A stretch of DNA of 43,115 nt from JBGPGW01 sp046349515 (GCA_046349515.1 JAXMCE010000020.1:1-43115), one strand, 5' to 3'. Positions 6,963 to 18,246 are shown, numbered from the stretch's first letter. The notes: generated by a model from the letters alone, not told the origin. Program-made: numbers and translations.

Positions 6963-8706
6963 GGGGCGTGCGGCAAGCCTCGTCTTCCTCGTCCTTGGCG
7001 CCGCCTGGGTCGTCTTCTCGGTCGGGTGGGCCGCTTCGGCGCAGGCGCCTCCTACCCCGCTCCAACCGCCTCCGGCTGCGTCCCCCCAAGCGCCCCCCGC
7101 TCCGCCCGCTCCCGCCGCCAAACCGGTTCCGTCGGATGACGTGCGCATCCAGGCGCTCGATCCCTTCAATCCGGACGGGGTCGGATTGCTCGAGCCGCCC
7201 GAGGGGCTCGGTGCGGACACATGGAAGGGCACAAGCCGGGCGCGTATTGACGAGCTGATCGCGCGCCTCAACCAGCCCATTCGGCTGCGTGCGGGCGTTG
7301 AGCTCTTGGAGCGACTGCTGCTGAGCGTGGCGACGCCGCCAGCGGGCGCGGGCGCGCGGAGTTTTCTCGCCTTGAGGGCCGATATGCTCGCGGCACAAGG
7401 CGACATCGAATCGGCCGTGGCGCTCATTCGGGCGGCGCCGGCACCGATCGCCGATGCCGCGGCCGAACGCCTCCGCGTCGACCAAATGCTGCTCGCCGCC
7501 GACACGAACGGCGCGTGCGGGGAGATCGGGACGCTCGTTCGCACGAACGCCAATCCCTATTGGCAGAAGGCGCAGATCTATTGCCAGGCCGCTGCCGGGC
7601 AACGCGATGCGGCCGCGCTCGGCCTCGATGTCTTGCGCGAACAGGGCCAGCTCAAGGATGCTGCCTTCGAGTCTCTGGCGCGCGCGCTCATCAACGGACG
7701 CGAGCCCACGATCGAAAGCCTGCCGGATCCGACGGCGCTTCATCTGGCGATGGTGAGGGCCGCGCGCCTGACACCGCCCTCTGAGACGATGCAGACGCGC
7801 GATGCGCGCACGCTCGCGGCGATCGCCAATGGCGGCAGCACCGATCTCCTTCAGCGCATTGCCGCGGCGGAACGGCTCGAAGCAGCGGGTGTTTTTCAAG
7901 CCGAGGCCTTGGCCCGCCTCTACGACCGGGTGCCATTCCGCGACGATGAGTTCCAACATGCGTTGGCGATCGCCGAGGCGCCTTACGGGGTGCGGGGGCG
8001 CGCACTCCTCTATCGGACGGCGGCGCGTCTCAAGGATTCAACGGACGCTCGCATCAAGGTCGTCGAACGCGCGTTGACGCTCGCGCGGACGCATGGCCTC
8101 TACGGCACGGCGTTGAGGACGAACGGGGCCTTCATCCTCGGCTTGACGCCGGGCCCTGAGGTCTCTGCCTTGGCCGAGGACGGGGTTCGGGCGGCGCTGG
8201 GCGGTGGACGGGTCGATGCGGCGGGGCCGTGGCTTCAGTTGATGCGAACGCGGGCGACGCCGGCGACGCGCGAGTCGGCCGCGAGTCTCGAGATCGCCAT
8301 GCGTCTTGCCGGTGCGCGCGGCACACGGGAGGGAGACGAGGTTCTGCTCAAGACGTGGCTGCGGAGCCGCAAGGCCGGCGCCGAGACGACCAAGCGTGCG
8401 GCGGTCCTTGCGGCGCTTCTCGATTCGGTACGCCCGCCCGAGGAGCCAGAGCAGTGGAAGCCGCCGCTTGCCTCCGATCCGGCCCCAAGCGCCCGTCCGC
8501 TGCTTTCGCGAGAGCTGCGGCAGGCGGCGGCCGGCGGTCGCAAGGGCGAGGTCGTTCTCCTGTCGCTCAACTTGCTCGCAGGCCAGGATCCCACGGTCCT
8601 CGACCCGGCGGTGCTCGGTCTCGTCATCCCGGCCCTCGTCGATGTGGGCCTCGAAGCGGATGCCCGTCGCATGGCCGTCGAGATCGCGATCGCTGGCGGG
8701 ACCTGA
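6943..8706 (+). CDS. Secreted helical-repeat protein upstream of xerD
   Basis: A 587-aa protein beginning MTVCRIEGRAASLVFLVLGA, a signal peptide with likely cleavage after ...WAASAQA (about residue 33). It is followed by a Pro/Ala-rich linker (PPTPLQPPP...PAPAAKPVP, about 34-62), so the mature protein is probably periplasmic. The remainder is Ala/Leu/Arg-rich and reads as tandem alpha-helical hairpins of TPR or SEL1 character (for example LRADMLAAQGDIESAVALIR and AERLEAAGVFQAEALARLYDR). From memory, homologues in Rhodospirillales carry the misleading name 'antifreeze glycopeptide AFGP related protein'. The start at 6943 gives the signal peptide; an upstream extension in the same frame would read through the 46-aa gene. 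Its stop overlaps the xerD start (TGATG at 8704-8708). The function is unknown; a scaffold or envelope role is only inference. Confidence 0.85.
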   Translation: MTVCRIEGRAASLVFLVLGAAWVVFSVGWAASAQAPPTPLQPPPAASPQAPPAPPAPAAKPVPSDDVRIQALDPFNPDGVGLLEPPEGLGADTWKGTSRARIDELIARLNQPIRLRAGVELLERLLLSVATPPAGAGARSFLALRADMLAAQGDIESAVALIRAAPAPIADAAAERLRVDQMLLAADTNGACGEIGTLVRTNANPYWQKAQIYCQAAAGQRDAAALGLDVLREQGQLKDAAFESLARALINGREPTIESLPDPTALHLAMVRAARLTPPSETMQTRDARTLAAIANGGSTDLLQRIAAAERLEAAGVFQAEALARLYDRVPFRDDEFQHALAIAEAPYGVRGRALLYRTAARLKDSTDARIKVVERALTLARTHGLYGTALRTNGAFILGLTPGPEVSALAEDGVRAALGGGRVDAAGPWLQLMRTRATPATRESAASLEIAMRLAGARGTREGDEVLLKTWLRSRKAGAETTKRAAVLAALLDSVRPPEEPEQWKPPLASDPAPSARPLLSRELRQAAAGGRKGEVVLLSLNLLAGQDPTVLDPAVLGLVIPALVDVGLEADARRMAVEIAIAGGT

Positions 8707-9674
8707 TGGGGCGGAAGCGCGGGAGCGCCCAAGGTGCTGGCCGCGGGCCGTCCGATGCGCGCCATCTCGAAGCGTTTCTCGAAATGCTCACGGTCGAACG
8801 CGGCGCCTCGTCCAATACGATCGACGCCTATCGGCGCGACCTCCAGCATTTCACGCGCTTCCTTGCCGAGCGACGCACGGATGCCCATTCCGCGAATGCG
8901 GAGGCTGTTCGCGCGTATCTCGGTCGGCTGGTCAAGGCCGGGTTCGGCGAGCGGACGGTCGCGCGGCGCCTTTCGGCGCTTCGCCAGTACCATCGCTTTC
9001 TCTTCGCGGAGGGCGTGCGCGGCGATGACCCGACGGCGGCGATCGACAGCCCGCGACGCGGGCGGGTCTTACCGAAGGTCCTCAGCGAGGAGGATGTCGA
9101 GTCGCTGTTGCGTGCCGCCGCCTCGCGCCGCGGCCCCGAAGGCGCGCGTCTCGCGGCCTTGCTCGAAACGCTCTATTCGACCGGCCTCAGGGTTTCGGAG
9201 CTTGTCGGCCTGCCGCTCTCGGCACTCGGGCGCGACCGGCGCTTCCTCATCGTTCGGGGCAAGGGCGGGAAGGAGCGTCTCGTTCCCATGGGCGAGAAGG
9301 CGCGGGCGGCGCTCGATCGGTACAGGACAGCGCGCAAGCATTTCCATGCGCCGGGACGCGATTCGAAATGGCTTTTCCCGTCCCGAGCCGCTCGCGGGCA
9401 TCTCACGCGCCAACGCTTTGCGCAGCTTCTCAAGGAGCTCGCTGTCGAAGCCGGGCTCGAGACGAGGTTGGTATCGCCGCACGTCCTCCGCCATGCCTTC
9501 GCGACCCATCTCCTCGGCCGCGGTGTCGATCTCCGAAGCGTCCAGCGGATGCTCGGACACGCCGACATCTCGACGACCCAGATCTACACCCACGTGCTCG
9601 ATGATCGCTTGCGGGCGCTGGTCGACCGGCACCATCCCCTGGCCCGTCCGCCCAAACCGCGGCCGCGGTCCTAG
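8706..9674 (+). CDS. xerD: Tyrosine recombinase XerD
   Basis: Site-specific tyrosine recombinase that, with XerC, resolves chromosome dimers at dif under FtsK control. The 322-aa protein has an N-terminal SAM-like DNA-binding domain (about residues 18-105) and a C-terminal catalytic domain with the full catalytic set: Arg162 (STGLRVSELVGLP), Lys186 (VRGKGGKERLVP), His259 and Arg262 (SPHVLRHAFATHLL), His285 (MLGHADISTTQIYTHV) and nucleophile Tyr294. The start ATG overlaps the stop of the preceding gene, which fixes it; upstream sequence in this frame belongs to another gene. It sits in a housekeeping context with no integrase-type neighbours or att-like repeats, so it is the chromosomal Xer protein and not an element integrase. 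XerC and XerD are hard to separate by eye; length and context favour XerD. Confidence 0.93.
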   Translation: MGRKRGSAQGAGRGPSDARHLEAFLEMLTVERGASSNTIDAYRRDLQHFTRFLAERRTDAHSANAEAVRAYLGRLVKAGFGERTVARRLSALRQYHRFLFAEGVRGDDPTAAIDSPRRGRVLPKVLSEEDVESLLRAAASRRGPEGARLAALLETLYSTGLRVSELVGLPLSALGRDRRFLIVRGKGGKERLVPMGEKARAALDRYRTARKHFHAPGRDSKWLFPSRAARGHLTRQRFAQLLKELAVEAGLETRLVSPHVLRHAFATHLLGRGVDLRSVQRMLGHADISTTQIYTHVLDDRLRALVDRHHPLARPPKPRPRS

Positions 9675-9710
9675 GCCCGGCGGGGCTCCCGGGCGTTGAC
9701 AAGCCGGGCC
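9674..9710. terminator. Stem-loop after xerD (possible terminator)
   Basis: GGCCCGGC (9674-9681) pairs perfectly with GCCGGGCC (9703-9710) across a 21-base loop, starting at the last base of the xerD stop. There is no T-run after it, so a standard intrinsic terminator is not supported. It could end or protect the upstream transcript before the lyase gene. Confidence 0.3.
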
Positions 9711-9779
9711 GGAGGGAGCAATTGTCGCGCCGCCGCGTGACCTTCAGGGCCGCGGAGGGGGGCTATCCGGGACGGGCGA

Positions 9780-10760
9780 ATGAGCTTCAAGACGGTGCCG
9801 CAAGCGGTCGTGCGCCTCAATCGCAGCGAGCTCGCCGTGCCCGGAAGCAGCCCACGGATGTTCGAGAAAGCGGCGGCCTCGGCTGCCGACATCGTTTTCC
9901 TCGATCTCGAGGACGCGGTTGCGCCTGACGACAAGGTACAGGCGCGGAAGAACGTGATCGCGGCGCTGAACGACCTCGATTGGGGCCAGAAGACTCTGTC
10001 GATTCGGATCAACGGCCTCGACACGCCCTACATGTATCGCGACGTCGTCGATGTGATGGAGCAGACGGGCGGCAGGCTCGACCTCATCATGATTCCAAAA
10101 GTCGGCACCGCGGCCGATGTCTACGCGGTCGACATGCTCGTGACACAGATCGAGACGGCGACAGGTCGGGCGAAGAAAATCGGATTCGAGCTCATCATCG
10201 AAACGGCGCTTGGCATGATGAACATCGATGCGATCGCGGCCGCGAGCCCGCGCAACGAATCCTTGCATTTCGGGGTCGCCGACTACGCGGCCTCGACGCG
10301 CGCCCGCACGACGAATATCGGCGGCTTCAATGCCGATTATGCGGTCCTGACCGATGCCAAGGGCGGCGAAGCTCGGGAGACTCACTACGGCGATCAATGG
10401 CACTATGCGCTGTCGCGCGTCGTGGTCGCGGCGCGTGCGAACGGCCTGAGGCCGCTCGATGGACCTTACGGCGATTTCAACGATCCGGACGGCTACCGAG
10501 CCGGCGCGCGGCGCGCGGCGGCGCTCGGCTGCGAAGGCAAATGGGCCATCCACCCGAATCAGATCGCGCTGGCGAACGATCTCTTCAGCCCCAGTGCCGA
10601 GGAGGTCGACCGGGCCCGCCGGATCATCGACGCCATGGCGGCGGCGGCCCGCGAGGGGCGGGGCGCCGTGGCGCTCGACGGGCGGCTCATCGACATCGCG
10701 TCGATCCGTCAGGCCGAAGTGCTCGTCCGCAAGGCCGATCTGGTCGCAGGCCATGCGTGA
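9780..10760 (+). CDS. CoA-ester lyase, L-malyl-CoA / beta-methylmalyl-CoA lyase-like
   Basis: Member of the HpcH/HpaI-CitE superfamily, 326 aa. It resembles the Rhodobacter malyl-CoA/beta-methylmalyl-CoA lyase Mcl1 over its whole length: N-terminal RLNRSELAVPGSSPRMFEKA, LDLEDAVAPDDK (about 41-52), SIRINGLDTPYMYRDVVD, and PFGDF/KWAIHP-type motifs (here DGPYGDFNDPDGY and GKWAIHPNQIALAN). The likely Mg2+ ligands are Glu141 (ELIIETALGMM) and Asp168 (HFGVADYAAS). Such enzymes cleave malyl-CoA to acetyl-CoA and glyoxylate, or beta-methylmalyl-CoA to propionyl-CoA and glyoxylate, as in the ethylmalonyl-CoA and 3-hydroxypropionate routes. No other genes of those pathways are in the window, so the exact substrate is uncertain. 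It lies 54 bases before accA on the same strand. Confidence 0.85.
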   Translation: MSFKTVPQAVVRLNRSELAVPGSSPRMFEKAAASAADIVFLDLEDAVAPDDKVQARKNVIAALNDLDWGQKTLSIRINGLDTPYMYRDVVDVMEQTGGRLDLIMIPKVGTAADVYAVDMLVTQIETATGRAKKIGFELIIETALGMMNIDAIAAASPRNESLHFGVADYAASTRARTTNIGGFNADYAVLTDAKGGEARETHYGDQWHYALSRVVVAARANGLRPLDGPYGDFNDPDGYRAGARRAAALGCEGKWAIHPNQIALANDLFSPSAEEVDRARRIIDAMAAAAREGRGAVALDGRLIDIASIRQAEVLVRKADLVAGHA

Positions 10761-10814
10761 GATGCCGGTCACCATCATGACGATGCGAACAGCGCCCTAA
10801 GGGACGACGACGGG

Positions 10815-11765
10815 ATGCGCAATTTTCTCGATTTCGAGAAGCCGATCGCCGAGCTCGAGGCCAAAATCGAGGAGCTCCGGCATCTTTCCGGCGACCTCAA
10901 CATCGTCGATGAGGTCACCCGTCTCCAGTCCAAGGTCGACCGCCAGCTCCGCCAGACCTATGCGCGCCTCGCGCCGTGGCAGAAGGTGCAGGTCGCGCGC
11001 CATCCCGACCGCCCGCACTTCACCGACTACATGCGCGCGCTGATCGACGATTATGTGCCGCTGGCGGGCGACCGCACCTACGGCGAGGACGCGGCCATCA
11101 TCGGCGGTCTCGGCCGGTTTCGGGGCCGCGCCGCGGTCATCATGGGTCACGAGAAGGGCGCCGACACCGAGGCGCGGGTCCGGCACAATTTCGGCATGGC
11201 CCATCCCGAAGGGTATCGCAAGGCGCGGCGGCTCATGCAGCTTGCCGATCGCTTCGGCCTTCCCGTCATCACCTTCGTCGACACGCCAGGCGCCTATCCG
11301 GGCGTGGGCGCGGAGGAGCGGGGGCAGGCGGAGGCCATCGCCCGTTCGATCGAAGCCTGCCTGTCGATCCGGGTCCCTCTCATCGCCGCGATCATCGGCG
11401 AGGGCGGCTCGGGCGGCGCGATCGCGCTCGCGACGGGCGACGTGGTCTTGATGCTCGAGCACGCCATCTATTCCGTGATCTCGCCCGAGGGTTGCGCGTC
11501 CATCCTGTGGCGGAGCGCGGATCAGGCGCAGCTCGCTGCGGAGGCCCTGAAATTGACGTCCGAGGATCTCTTGAAGCTCGGCGTCATCGACCGGATCGTG
11601 CCGGAGCCTTTGGGAGGCGCCCACCGGGAGCCGCCGCAGGCGATCGCCGCGCTTGGCGACGCGCTCGAGCAGGCGTTCAATTCGCTTGCGGGGCTGGACG
11701 GGAGCGCGCTGCGCGCGCGACGGCGCGAGAAATTCCTCGCGATCGGACGGAAGGGATTGACCTGA
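10815..11765 (+). CDS. accA: Acetyl-CoA carboxylase carboxyltransferase subunit alpha
   Basis: Alpha subunit of the carboxyltransferase that, with AccD, moves carboxyl from biotin-BCCP to acetyl-CoA to make malonyl-CoA for fatty acid synthesis. The 316-aa length is standard. The N-terminus MRNFLDFEKPIAELEAKIEEL is the AccA helical hairpin. The crotonase-fold core has the family stretches RPHFTDYM, NFGMAHPEGYRKARRLM, TFVDTPGAYPGVGAEERGQ, the oxyanion-hole GEGGSGGAIALA, and EHAIYSVISPEGCASILW. AAGGGACGACGACGGG precedes the ATG. It is convergent with secA, 27 bases apart. Confidence 0.97.
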   Translation: MRNFLDFEKPIAELEAKIEELRHLSGDLNIVDEVTRLQSKVDRQLRQTYARLAPWQKVQVARHPDRPHFTDYMRALIDDYVPLAGDRTYGEDAAIIGGLGRFRGRAAVIMGHEKGADTEARVRHNFGMAHPEGYRKARRLMQLADRFGLPVITFVDTPGAYPGVGAEERGQAEAIARSIEACLSIRVPLIAAIIGEGGSGGAIALATGDVVLMLEHAIYSVISPEGCASILWRSADQAQLAAEALKLTSEDLLKLGVIDRIVPEPLGGAHREPPQAIAALGDALEQAFNSLAGLDGSALRARRREKFLAIGRKGLT

Positions 11766-11785
11766 GGCAGCGAGGAGCTGCCCCG
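11766..11785. terminator. Short hairpin between convergent accA and secA
   Basis: GGCAGC (11767-11772) and GCTGCC (11778-11783) form a 6-bp stem with a 5-base loop in the 27-base gap between two convergent genes. There is no T-run on either side, so it is a weak candidate for a shared terminator. Confidence 0.3.
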
Positions 11786-11792
11786 CGGCGCC

Positions 11793-14528
<2,736 letters not shown>

Positions 14529-14590
14529 GGGATGATCCTGATTGAGGCGCGTCCCGAGCGGGGAATCGGCGCCGGAGAGTTCGCTAAACA

Positions 14591-14619
14591 CAGATAGGGA
14601 CGCGATTCTCCCCTGTCAA
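14591..14619 (-). promoter_or_regulatory. Sigma-70 promoter of secA
   Basis: Read on the minus strand: TTGACA (14619-14614), a 17-base spacer, and TATCTG (14596-14591). The -35 is a perfect consensus match and the spacing is ideal. Transcription should begin near 14584, giving a leader of about 55 bases to the secA ATG. Confidence 0.65.
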
Positions 14620-14704
14620 CGAGGTTGCCGCGGCCCTTGTGCCTGTGTAGCGGTTCGTGGTTAATGCCCGGATAACATTGGCTCAGAGCCTCTCGCACCC
14701 CGCC

Positions 14705-15934
14705 ATGCCCGAACGCTCCCCTCTCGCTCCCGACCGGTTTCCCGCACTGCCTCCGATCGCCGGCGTTCGCCTTGCCGCCGGCGCCTGCGGCATCCGCTAC
14801 AAGGGACGCACGGATCTCCTGTTCGTCGAGCTCGCGCCCGGGACGACCGCGGCCGGCGTCTTTACGCGCTCGTCCATGCCGTCCGCACCCGTCGATTGGT
14901 GCCGGAAGGCCGTGGGATCGGGGCGCGCGCGCGCGATCGTCGTCAATTCGGGAAACGCCAACGCCTTCACGGGCCGAATCGGCGCGGCCTCGGTCGCACG
15001 CACAGTCGCGGCGACGGCGCATCTCGTTCGGTGCGAGCAGCGCGAAGTCTTCGTGTCCTCGACGGGCGTGATCGGCGAACCGCTCGCGGACGAACGCATC
15101 ACGGCGGCGCTGCCCCAGTTGCGCCGATCGCTGTCGGCGGAAGGCTGGGCCGAGGCGGCCGCGGCCATCATGACCACCGACACCTTCGCCAAGGCGGCGA
15201 CGCGGACGGCCAAGATCGGCGGCAAACGCGTCGTCATCAACGGGATCGCCAAGGGCTCCGGCATGATCGCGCCCAACATGGGGACGATGCTGGCCTTCAT
15301 CTTCACCGACGCGCGCATACCCGCGGCCGCTCTCCGCACGTTGCTCAGGAGCGCCAACGACCGCTCGTTCAACAGCATCACGGTCGATGGCGACACTTCG
15401 ACGAGCGACACCGTTCTTCTCTGCGCCACCGGCCAGGCCGGCAACAAGGCTGTCGCGTCCGCGGCGAGCGCCCAACTCCGCGATTTTCGCGCGAAGCTCG
15501 ACGAGGTGATGCAGGACCTGGCGCAACAGGTCGTGCGTGACGGCGAAGGGGCGCAGAAGCTCATTCGCGTGACCACGAAGGGTGCGGTGTCCGAAGCCTC
15601 CGCGCGCCGCATTGCGCTGGCGATCGCCAACTCGCCGCTCGTCAAGACCGCGATCGCCGGCGAAGACGCGAATTGGGGGCGTCTTGTCATGGCCGTCGGC
15701 AAGTCCGGCGAGCGGGCCGTGCCCGCGCGCCTCGGCGTCCGGATCGGCGGAGTCGAAGTTGCACGCAAAGGCATGCGCGTCACGGGCTACGACGAGGCGC
15801 CGGTCAACGCGCACATGAAGGGGCGCGAGATCGATCTCGAGGTCGACATCGGGCTTGGACGCGGGCGGGCGACGGTCTGGACCTGCGACCTCACGCACGG
15901 CTACATCAGCATCAATGCGGACTACCGCAGCTGA
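14705..15934 (+). CDS. argJ: Bifunctional ornithine acetyltransferase / N-acetylglutamate synthase
   Basis: Transfers the acetyl group from N-acetylornithine to glutamate (step 5 of the cyclic arginine pathway) and, in bifunctional forms, makes N-acetylglutamate from acetyl-CoA. The protein is 409 aa from the ATG at 14705; a GTG at 14657 would add 16 unlikely residues. Typical motifs are PPIAGVRLAAGACGIRYKGRTD, NSGNANAFTG, SSTGVIGEPL, MTTDTFAK, KGSGMIAPNMGTML and SITVDGDTSTSDT. ArgJ cleaves itself before the nucleophile Thr. Here this is Thr194, preceded by Gly193 where the motif I know usually has Ala. Whether the enzyme is mono- or bifunctional cannot be read. Its 3' end overlaps the GNAT gene by 20 bases. 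Confidence 0.96.
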   Translation: MPERSPLAPDRFPALPPIAGVRLAAGACGIRYKGRTDLLFVELAPGTTAAGVFTRSSMPSAPVDWCRKAVGSGRARAIVVNSGNANAFTGRIGAASVARTVAATAHLVRCEQREVFVSSTGVIGEPLADERITAALPQLRRSLSAEGWAEAAAAIMTTDTFAKAATRTAKIGGKRVVINGIAKGSGMIAPNMGTMLAFIFTDARIPAAALRTLLRSANDRSFNSITVDGDTSTSDTVLLCATGQAGNKAVASAASAQLRDFRAKLDEVMQDLAQQVVRDGEGAQKLIRVTTKGAVSEASARRIALAIANSPLVKTAIAGEDANWGRLVMAVGKSGERAVPARLGVRIGGVEVARKGMRVTGYDEAPVNAHMKGREIDLEVDIGLGRGRATVWTCDLTHGYISINADYRS

Positions 15935-16481
15935 CGCCTCGTCTCGCGAGCGCCGGCTCAAGACCGATCGCCTTCTTCTTCGCCGGCCCGCGCCGACCGA
16001 CGCGCGCGCAATCGAGGCCCTCGTCAACGACGAGGACGTGGCGCGCTTCACGGCGAACATCCCGCACCCCTATCCGTTCGGTGCCGCAATCAAATGGATC
16101 GCGGGGCTGTCGGACAGCATCGAGATCGTCTGGGCGATCGAACGGCTGGAGGATGCGACGCTCATCGGCTGCGTCGGCATGCGCCTCGTGCGCGAGCACC
16201 GGACCGCGATCCCCGGTTATTGGATCGGCAAGCCCTACTGGGGCCGAGGCTATGCCACGGAGGCGCTCGGTGCGGTGCTTGCCTATGCCTTCGACGTGAG
16301 GCGCGTCGCGCGCGTCGACATCAGGGCTATGCCCGGCAACGGTGCCTCCATTCGGGTCCAAGAGAAGCTGGGCTTCGTCCTGACCGGCATGGCCACGGAG
16401 ACGGCCCCGGCGCGCGGCGGCACGATGGACGTCGAGGTGCGGACCCTCACCCGTGCGGCCTACGAGGCAAGGCGGTTGTGA
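15915..16481 (+). CDS. GNAT family N-acetyltransferase (RimJ/RimL-like)
   Basis: A 188-aa acetyltransferase of the Acetyltransf_3 (RimJ/RimL) group: LKTDRLLLRRPAPTDARAIEALVND at the N-terminus, GYWIGKPYWGRGYATEALGAVLAYAF containing the acetyl-CoA-binding pattern (RGYATEA), then VDIRAMPGNGASIRVQEKLGF. The natural acceptor (protein N-terminus, amino acid or antibiotic) cannot be told from the sequence. The start ATG at 15915 lies inside the end of argJ, and its stop overlaps the GTG of mutT (GTGA), so all three appear translationally coupled. Confidence 0.9.
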   Translation: MRTTAADASSRERRLKTDRLLLRRPAPTDARAIEALVNDEDVARFTANIPHPYPFGAAIKWIAGLSDSIEIVWAIERLEDATLIGCVGMRLVREHRTAIPGYWIGKPYWGRGYATEALGAVLAYAFDVRRVARVDIRAMPGNGASIRVQEKLGFVLTGMATETAPARGGTMDVEVRTLTRAAYEARRL

Positions 16482-16885
16482 CGAACATACCAACCATTCT
16501 CGTCGCGGCCGTGGCGCTCATCGATTCCGACGGCCGCGTCCTCCTCGCCGAACGTCCGGCGGGCAAATCCATGGCGGGCCTGTGGGAGTTTCCGGGCGGC
16601 AAGGTCGGCGCGGGTGAGACGCCCGAGGAGGCGCTCATCCGCGAGCTCAGGGAGGAGCTCGGCATCGACGTGACGTCGAATTGTCTGGCGCCCTTCACCT
16701 TCGCGTCCCACCGATACGAGGACTTCCACCTTCTGATGCCGCTGTACGTGTGTCGCGTCTGGCAGGGCCTGGTCGAGCCGCGGGAGGGCCAGCGTCTGGC
16801 CTGGGTCAGGGCCGAGCGTCTCGCCGACTATGCGATGCCGCCCGCCGACCGGCCGCTCGTCGCCATGCTGCAGGACCTCCTCTAG
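16478..16885 (+). CDS. mutT: (Deoxy)nucleoside triphosphate pyrophosphohydrolase MutT
   Basis: Nudix hydrolase of 135 aa that removes 8-oxo-dGTP from the nucleotide pool and so prevents A:T to C:G transversions. The Nudix box is complete, running from GGKVGAGE through TPEEALIREL to REELGI. The N-terminal AAVALIDSDGRVLLAERPAGKSMAGLWEFPGG matches MutT closely, and MPPADRPLV near the C-terminus is also MutT-like. The start is GTG at 16478, overlapping the GNAT stop in GTGA; it gives the expected short N-terminal strand. The argJ-mutT neighbourhood is one I know in alphaproteobacteria. Confidence 0.92.
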   Translation: MTNIPTILVAAVALIDSDGRVLLAERPAGKSMAGLWEFPGGKVGAGETPEEALIRELREELGIDVTSNCLAPFTFASHRYEDFHLLMPLYVCRVWQGLVEPREGQRLAWVRAERLADYAMPPADRPLVAMLQDLL

Positions 16886-16997
16886 CCGGGCGCTCGCATG
16901 AGCGCATGTCATCGCCCGCATGAGGGAATTGCCGTTGTCCGGCCCCGCGAAACTCCCTAGTTGTTGTGGCCGCTCGAGACCCCCGGGGGAAGACCCG

Positions 16998-18233
16998 ATG
17001 CCCACCGCCGCGACCGCCCGCCCGAACCTGACCAGTTGGCTGATCGTGATGGTCTGCTTCCTCGGCCTGAGCATTTCGTTCAGTGCGCGGTCGATCTTGG
17101 GCCTGACCATGCCGCTCTGGGAGCGGGAGCTCGGCTGGTCGCGAAGTTTCATCTCGACCGGCGGCGCGCTGACGCTCCTCACCATGGCGTTGATCGCGCC
17201 CGTCACCGGCAACCTCGTCGACCGCTTCGGGCCGAGGCGGGTGTTCCTCGCCGGGCTTGCGGCCATCGCGGCCGGCATGGGCCTTGCGTCCGCGACGTCG
17301 AGCCAGTGGCAGTTCATCCTGCTGTACTGCGTGCTCGCGGGCGCAGGCTTTGGCATCGTCGCCATGCACGTCGTGTCGACGACGATCGCGCTCTATTTCA
17401 CGGAGAACCGCGGCCTTGCGACGGGGATTGGCGGCGCGGGCTCGACATCGGGCCAGCTCCTGATCATTCCGATCCTGGCGCTCGTGCTCGAGACCGTCGG
17501 CTGGCGGCTCAGCTATGTCACGCTGGCGGTGCTCGCCGTGGCACTCATGCCGGTCGTCATGATTTTCGTGAAATCCGGCCCCATCGCGACGGCCCGGTCC
17601 GCGGTGGCGCCGGCCGAGCCGCTCGGCCGGCGGCTGGGTTCTCTCCTGAGAAGTCCCGTATTCCACGCGCTCTTCTGGAGTTATGCCGTCTGCGGCTTCA
17701 CGACTTCGGGCGTGATCGAGACTCACATGTTGCCCTATGCCGCCGCGTGCGGGTTCCCGCCGCTCGACGGTGCGGCCGCTTACGGCGTGCTGTCGGCCTT
17801 CAATCTCGTGGGCATGCTCGGGGCCGGTTACTTGAGCGACCGCGTACACCGCCCGACGCTTCTTGCGACGATCTACATCGTGCGCGGCCTGTCCTTCATT
17901 CTGCTCATGCAGATTGTGGGCGATCTCAAGCTGCTGTTCACCTTCGCGGTCATGTTCGGCTTGGCCGACTACGCGACCGTGCCGGTGACGGCCAGCCTCG
18001 TCGCGAGCCACATGGGCCTCAGGATCATGGGTCTCACCATGGGTCTCCTGACCGCGGGTCACCAGGCGGGCGGCGCGCTCGGCGCCTTCCTTGGCGGCGT
18101 GCTCTATGATCTCTTCGCGCAGTACGAATGGGTGTGGAGCGCCTCGATCGTGCTCGCGATCGCGGCAGGGTTCATCGTGCTTACGATCCCTGGGCGCGGG
18201 CCGGACCTGCGGCCTGCTGCGGCATTGGCGTGA
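16998..18233 (+). CDS. MFS transporter
   Basis: Inner-membrane major facilitator of 411 aa with about twelve hydrophobic segments (first at about residues 13-35, LIVMVCFLGLSISFSARSIL). It has the loop 2-3 signature in the form GNLVDRFGPRRVFLAG and the second-half counterpart GAGYLSDRVHRPTLLA. Its pattern is closest to the monocarboxylate/oxalate-formate type of MFS proteins (SARSILGLTMPLWERELGWSRSFIS), but the substrate is unknown. The start at 16998 is supported by GGGGGAAGA just upstream; an ATG at 16920 in frame would add a non-hydrophobic, unlikely leader. It is 112 bases after mutT and convergent with the cytochrome c gene. Confidence 0.9.
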   Translation: MPTAATARPNLTSWLIVMVCFLGLSISFSARSILGLTMPLWERELGWSRSFISTGGALTLLTMALIAPVTGNLVDRFGPRRVFLAGLAAIAAGMGLASATSSQWQFILLYCVLAGAGFGIVAMHVVSTTIALYFTENRGLATGIGGAGSTSGQLLIIPILALVLETVGWRLSYVTLAVLAVALMPVVMIFVKSGPIATARSAVAPAEPLGRRLGSLLRSPVFHALFWSYAVCGFTTSGVIETHMLPYAAACGFPPLDGAAAYGVLSAFNLVGMLGAGYLSDRVHRPTLLATIYIVRGLSFILLMQIVGDLKLLFTFAVMFGLADYATVPVTASLVASHMGLRIMGLTMGLLTAGHQAGGALGAFLGGVLYDLFAQYEWVWSASIVLAIAAGFIVLTIPGRGPDLRPAAALA

Positions 18234-18246
18234 ACGGATCTCCGCC

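Noticed and set aside
8706..9674. XerD as the integrase of a mobile element
   Set aside because: Its neighbours are core genes, no tRNA or direct-repeat att site lies nearby, and the sequence is of the chromosomal Xer type.
14529..14591. A longer SecA starting at 14591
   Set aside because: The ATG at 14591 overlaps the -10 box of a strong promoter and the extra residues do not match the SecA N-terminus.
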